Source of the DNA: Vreelandella olivaria
GTDB taxonomy: Bacteria; Pseudomonadota; Gammaproteobacteria; Pseudomonadales; Halomonadaceae
DNA length: 64,000 nt
Direction: 5' to 3'
Assembly: GCA_004295565.1 (NCBI GenBank)
Contig: AP019416.1
Span: 4,092,001 to 4,156,000 of the forward strand
Below, one piece after another: positions 61,101 through 64,000 of the stretch (position 1 is its first letter; the number at the start of each line of letters is the position of its first letter). Under the pieces are notes generated by a model, which was given only the letters and a program-made list of their open reading frames with translations, searched no databases and was not told the DNA's origin. The position numbers and the translations under genes are program-made.

Positions 61101-64000
61101 CGGTTCATCCCCGCGCCTGCGGGGAACGGTCGCTACGTGCGCATCAGCCTGCGCATTCACTCCGGTTCATCCCCGCGCCTGCGGGGAACGGTAGCTGGGT
61201 GCAGGCCGGAGCCTGGACAGAGCGGTTCATCCCCGCGCCTGCGGGGAACGGACTGGCTATAAAGGGCGCGGCGTTTTTGGTTCCGGTTCATCCCCGCGCC
61301 TGCGGGGAACGGATGTTTGAACTGAACAGCTATGACGCAGACAGCGGTTCATCCCCGCGCCTGCGGGGAACGGAATAAGATCCTCTACCTCAATGCCGCT
61401 GAACACGGTTCATCCCCGCGCCTGCGGGGAACGGGCCTTGGGCCGGAATACAAAATAGCTCTTCGTCGGTTCATCCCCGCGCCTGCGGGGAACGGGTTGC
61501 AGCGTGCAAGCGATACGATTGATCAAGACGGTTCATCCCCGCGCCTGCGGGGAACGGCTTTTATTAGGTCGCGGGCTGCAGCAAAATGAGCGGTTCATCC
61601 CCGCGCCTGCGGGGAACGGCCACCACATTATTGAGCACGGTATTTCTCCACCGGTTCATCCCCGCGCCTGCGGGGAACGGAGGCTTACAACAAGTAATAA
61701 AATTGAGAGTTTCGGTTCATCCCCGCGCCTGCGGGGAACGGGGTTTCCACCGACACCCCGAAACTTGGCCACCGGTTCATCCCCGCGCCTGCGGGGAACG
61801 GGATCGGATCAAGCCAATCAGGCGGAAGTGGTATGGTTCATCCCCGCGCCTGCGGGGAACGGGAGAGCATCCGGTATCGCAAAGAACAGCAATACGGTTC
61901 ATCCCCGCGCCTGCGGGGAACGGTTCACCAACAAACGTGATATTTGTAATTGTCACGGTTCATCCCCGCGCCTGCGGGGAACGGCTTGAAGCGATGACTC
62001 TAACGATTGCCCCATCTGGTTCATCCCCGCGCCTGCGGGGAACGGCAGGCGGAATCACTATCGCCAAACCGCATTGACGGTTCATCCCCGCGCCTGCGGG
62101 GAACGGCGTCCTTTAGCAGTTTTAAGAAATTTTGGTAGCGGTTCATCCCCGCGCCTGCGGGGAACGGCTCTTTGTCCGCGTGAAAATCGAGAACATCGGC
62201 GGTTCATCCCCGCGCCTGCGGGGAACGGAGTGCCAAACGGGGTGAACACGGCGGCCACGGCGGTTCATCCCGCGCCTGCGGGGAACGGTTCATGGTTCCA
62301 TCGATTTCGGCTAAGTATTTCGGTTCATCCCCGCGCCTGCGGGGAACGGGTCTTTCTTAAAGCGTTCGATTTCCGCCCAACCGGTTCATCCCCGCGCCTG
62401 CGGGGAACGGCGTCGCCGTCCACTGCCAGCCAGCGCAAATCGCGGTTCATCCCCGCGCCTGCGGGGAACGGGGGGTGGTTCAGCGCTAGCTTATGCACGC
62501 GCCGGTTCATCCCCGCGCCTGCGGGGAACGGTCGCCGCGATCCTTGAGCCGCTGGCCTGAACGCGGTTCATCCCCGCGCCTGCGGGGAACGGCTGTTCAA
62601 AACCTCGCCCATAGATGCCCACTCGGTTCATCCCCGCGCCTGCGGGGAACGGGGTATCCGCGTCTAACCACGCCTCGATAAACTCGGTTCATCCCCGCGC
62701 CTGCGGGGAACGGGCCGTTAGGCAATAAATCGTTATAGTTAATATCGGTTCATCCCCGCGCCTGCGGGGAACGGATGGGTGGCGACGATGATCTCGAAGC
62801 GTTGGCCGGTTCATCCCCGCGCCTGCGGGGAACGGCCCGTCGCGCGCGATGCCCACGCCTGCCCTGACGGTTCATCCCCGCGCCTGCGGGGAACGGGTTG
62901 ACCAGGCGGTCGAAACGCTGACCTTTGGCGGTTCATCCCCGCGCCTGCGGGGAACGGTCGACCGTGAGTTTTGCCGCCTGCCGGTTTAGCGGTTCATCCC
63001 CGCGCCTGCGGGGAACGGATGCACTTGCGTGACGTTGCTACCGCCCCAACCGGTTCATCCCCGCGCCTGCGGGGAACGGATCGGATCAGCTGACGATGAA
63101 GTATTCGGTGACGGTTCATCCCGCGCCTGCGGGGAACGGCAACTGGTTTGAAGAATGGGTAGGCAAAGTGGTGGTTCATCCCCGCGCCTGCGGGGAACGG
63201 CTCTACTGAACCAGTTTGAAGCGACACGCGGCCGGTTCATCCCCGCGCCTGCGGGGAACGGGCGCTTCATCGCTAGTTCGTAGCGCCTCAGCGTGGTTCA
63301 TCCCGCGCCTGCGGGGAACGGTATTTCGTCGCTTTCTGGGTCGATCTGACGGCCGGTTCATCCCCGCGCCTGCGGGGAACGGGTAGGTAATGGGCACACA
63401 GAGGCGGATATCGTTCGGTTCATCCCCGCGCCTGCGGGGAACGGAAAACTTGTGCAATGGCCTGTGCCAATGCGTTCGGTTCATCCCCGCGCCTGCGGGG
63501 AACTACCCATTTTCTCCCGAGGTCGTGCCCGCGCCACCGGTTCATCCCCGCGCCTGCGGGGAACGGGGCGAATAATATCCATTAAACCAACTCCTCTTCG
63601 GTTCATCCCCGCGCCTGCGGGGAACGGGATTCGTCGATAAGTACGGGTTGTTGAGAACACGGTTCATCCCCGCGCCTGCGGGGAACGGGTGTGCGCCGCC
63701 GTTGGCAAACCCTGGGATATCGGTTCATCCCCGCGCCTGCGGGGAACGGCATAAGAAAAGCCCCATAAGGATATTATGAGGCGGTTCATCCCCGCGCCTG
63801 CGGGGAACGGATCGAGAGCCGTATTTTGGTTCTGTGTTGAGGCGGTTCATCCCCGCGCCTGCGGGGAACGGTAGGGCCGAGTTATAACCGCTTAGCAAGT
63901 GATCGGTTCATCCCCGCGCCTGCGGGGAACGGCGACAACCACGCGGATTCAGCCGATAGGGACACGGTTCATCCCCGCGCCTGCGGGGAACCACCGAAAT

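Larger units (their letters stand above)
59706..63991 (-). CRISPR. Type I-E CRISPR array, 71 repeats and 70 spacers
   Basis: Repeats are 29 bp with a regular period of about 61; spacers are mostly 32 bases. On the plus strand the repeat starts CGGTTCATCCCCGCG and ends CTGCGGGGAACGG; stem CCCCGC/GCGGGG encloses GCCT. The complement, beginning CCGTTCCCCGC and ending GGGGATGAACCG, is the type I-E form cut by Cas6e to leave an ATGAACCG handle, so crRNAs are read on the minus strand. The leftmost units (59706-59734, 59767-59795) are degenerate, marking the old trailer end. The last repeat ends GGGGAAC then CACCGAAAT, probably the leader edge. No cas gene is in the window. Confidence 0.95.

Noticed and set aside
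59759-63640. Many open frames in the array region with repeating HPRACGER, SSPRLRGT or FIPAPAGNG peptides
   Set aside because: They are translations of the CRISPR repeat in its different frames and have no independent coding signal.

Overview
The window looks like a chromosomal segment of a moderately GC-rich gammaproteobacterium, most likely a member of the Halomonadaceae (Halomonas or a relative). This is inferred from the mix of chemotaxis, cyclic-di-GMP, TRAP transport, formate dehydrogenase and phosphatidylcholine synthase genes and from general protein style, not from a marker gene. No rRNA, tRNA, insertion sequence or integrase was seen. A striking property is the number of single-base frameshifts, usually in short homopolymers, in most otherwise well-conserved genes. 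Four of the 71 CRISPR repeats also lack one C of a CCCC run. I read most frameshifts as sequence errors and annotate each broken gene as one CDS across its frames.

Layout, left to right. 1-1849: end of a chemosensory locus (REC-GGDEF response regulator, CheW, a small CheW-like protein). 1824-10031: molybdenum cofactor genes moeA and moaB plus a DUF1244 gene, split by a ~6.1 kb, more A+T-rich segment. That segment carries a class II HMG-CoA reductase, a TRAP transporter (DctP/DctQ/DctM) and a MocR-type regulator, and it lies between two copies of a 33-34 bp sequence spanning the moaB/moeA junction. It is probably an acquired mevalonate-use module. 10135-18706: a membrane-bound formate dehydrogenase operon (DUF3305, DUF3306, multi-cluster ferredoxin, TorD-like chaperone, small Tat protein, FdhA, FdhB, cytochrome b subunit). 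Diverging from it at 18824-23670 are fdhD, mobA, a second moeA, moaA and a CobW-like GTPase, the cofactor supply for the enzyme.

23671-26371 is a large Cache-PAS-GGDEF-EAL protein. 26577-34697 is a reductive pyrimidine degradation locus: LysR regulator, NCS1 permease, beta-ureidopropionase, dihydropyrimidinase, PreT, PreA. With codB-codA at 48372-50904, the window encodes import of cytosine and a full route cytosine -> uracil -> dihydrouracil -> N-carbamoyl-beta-alanine -> beta-alanine. 34859-39569 holds an orphan siderophore-type binding protein and two tandem methyl-accepting chemotaxis proteins, one with a near-consensus sigma-28 promoter. 39802-44740 is an RND efflux pump with a divergent TetR repressor and a 42 bp perfect palindrome between them. 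44840-48097 is a compact operon of a periplasmic-sensor diguanylate cyclase and two family 3 solute-binding proteins without permeases.

50969-59523 holds a YbaK-type editing protein, a GNAT acetyltransferase, a PdxR/MocR regulator, DNA-3-methyladenine glycosylase I, phosphatidylcholine synthase, a uracil-DNA glycosylase family protein, a heavily frameshifted MDR oxidoreductase, a MazEF-type toxin-antitoxin pair, an Lrp regulator and an unusual peptide deformylase-like/PLP-enzyme fusion. 59536-59730 is a remnant of a MocR-type regulator running into the old end of a long type I-E CRISPR array (59706-63991, 71 repeats, 70 spacers). The array reads on the minus strand, so its leader, and presumably the cas genes, lie beyond the right edge.
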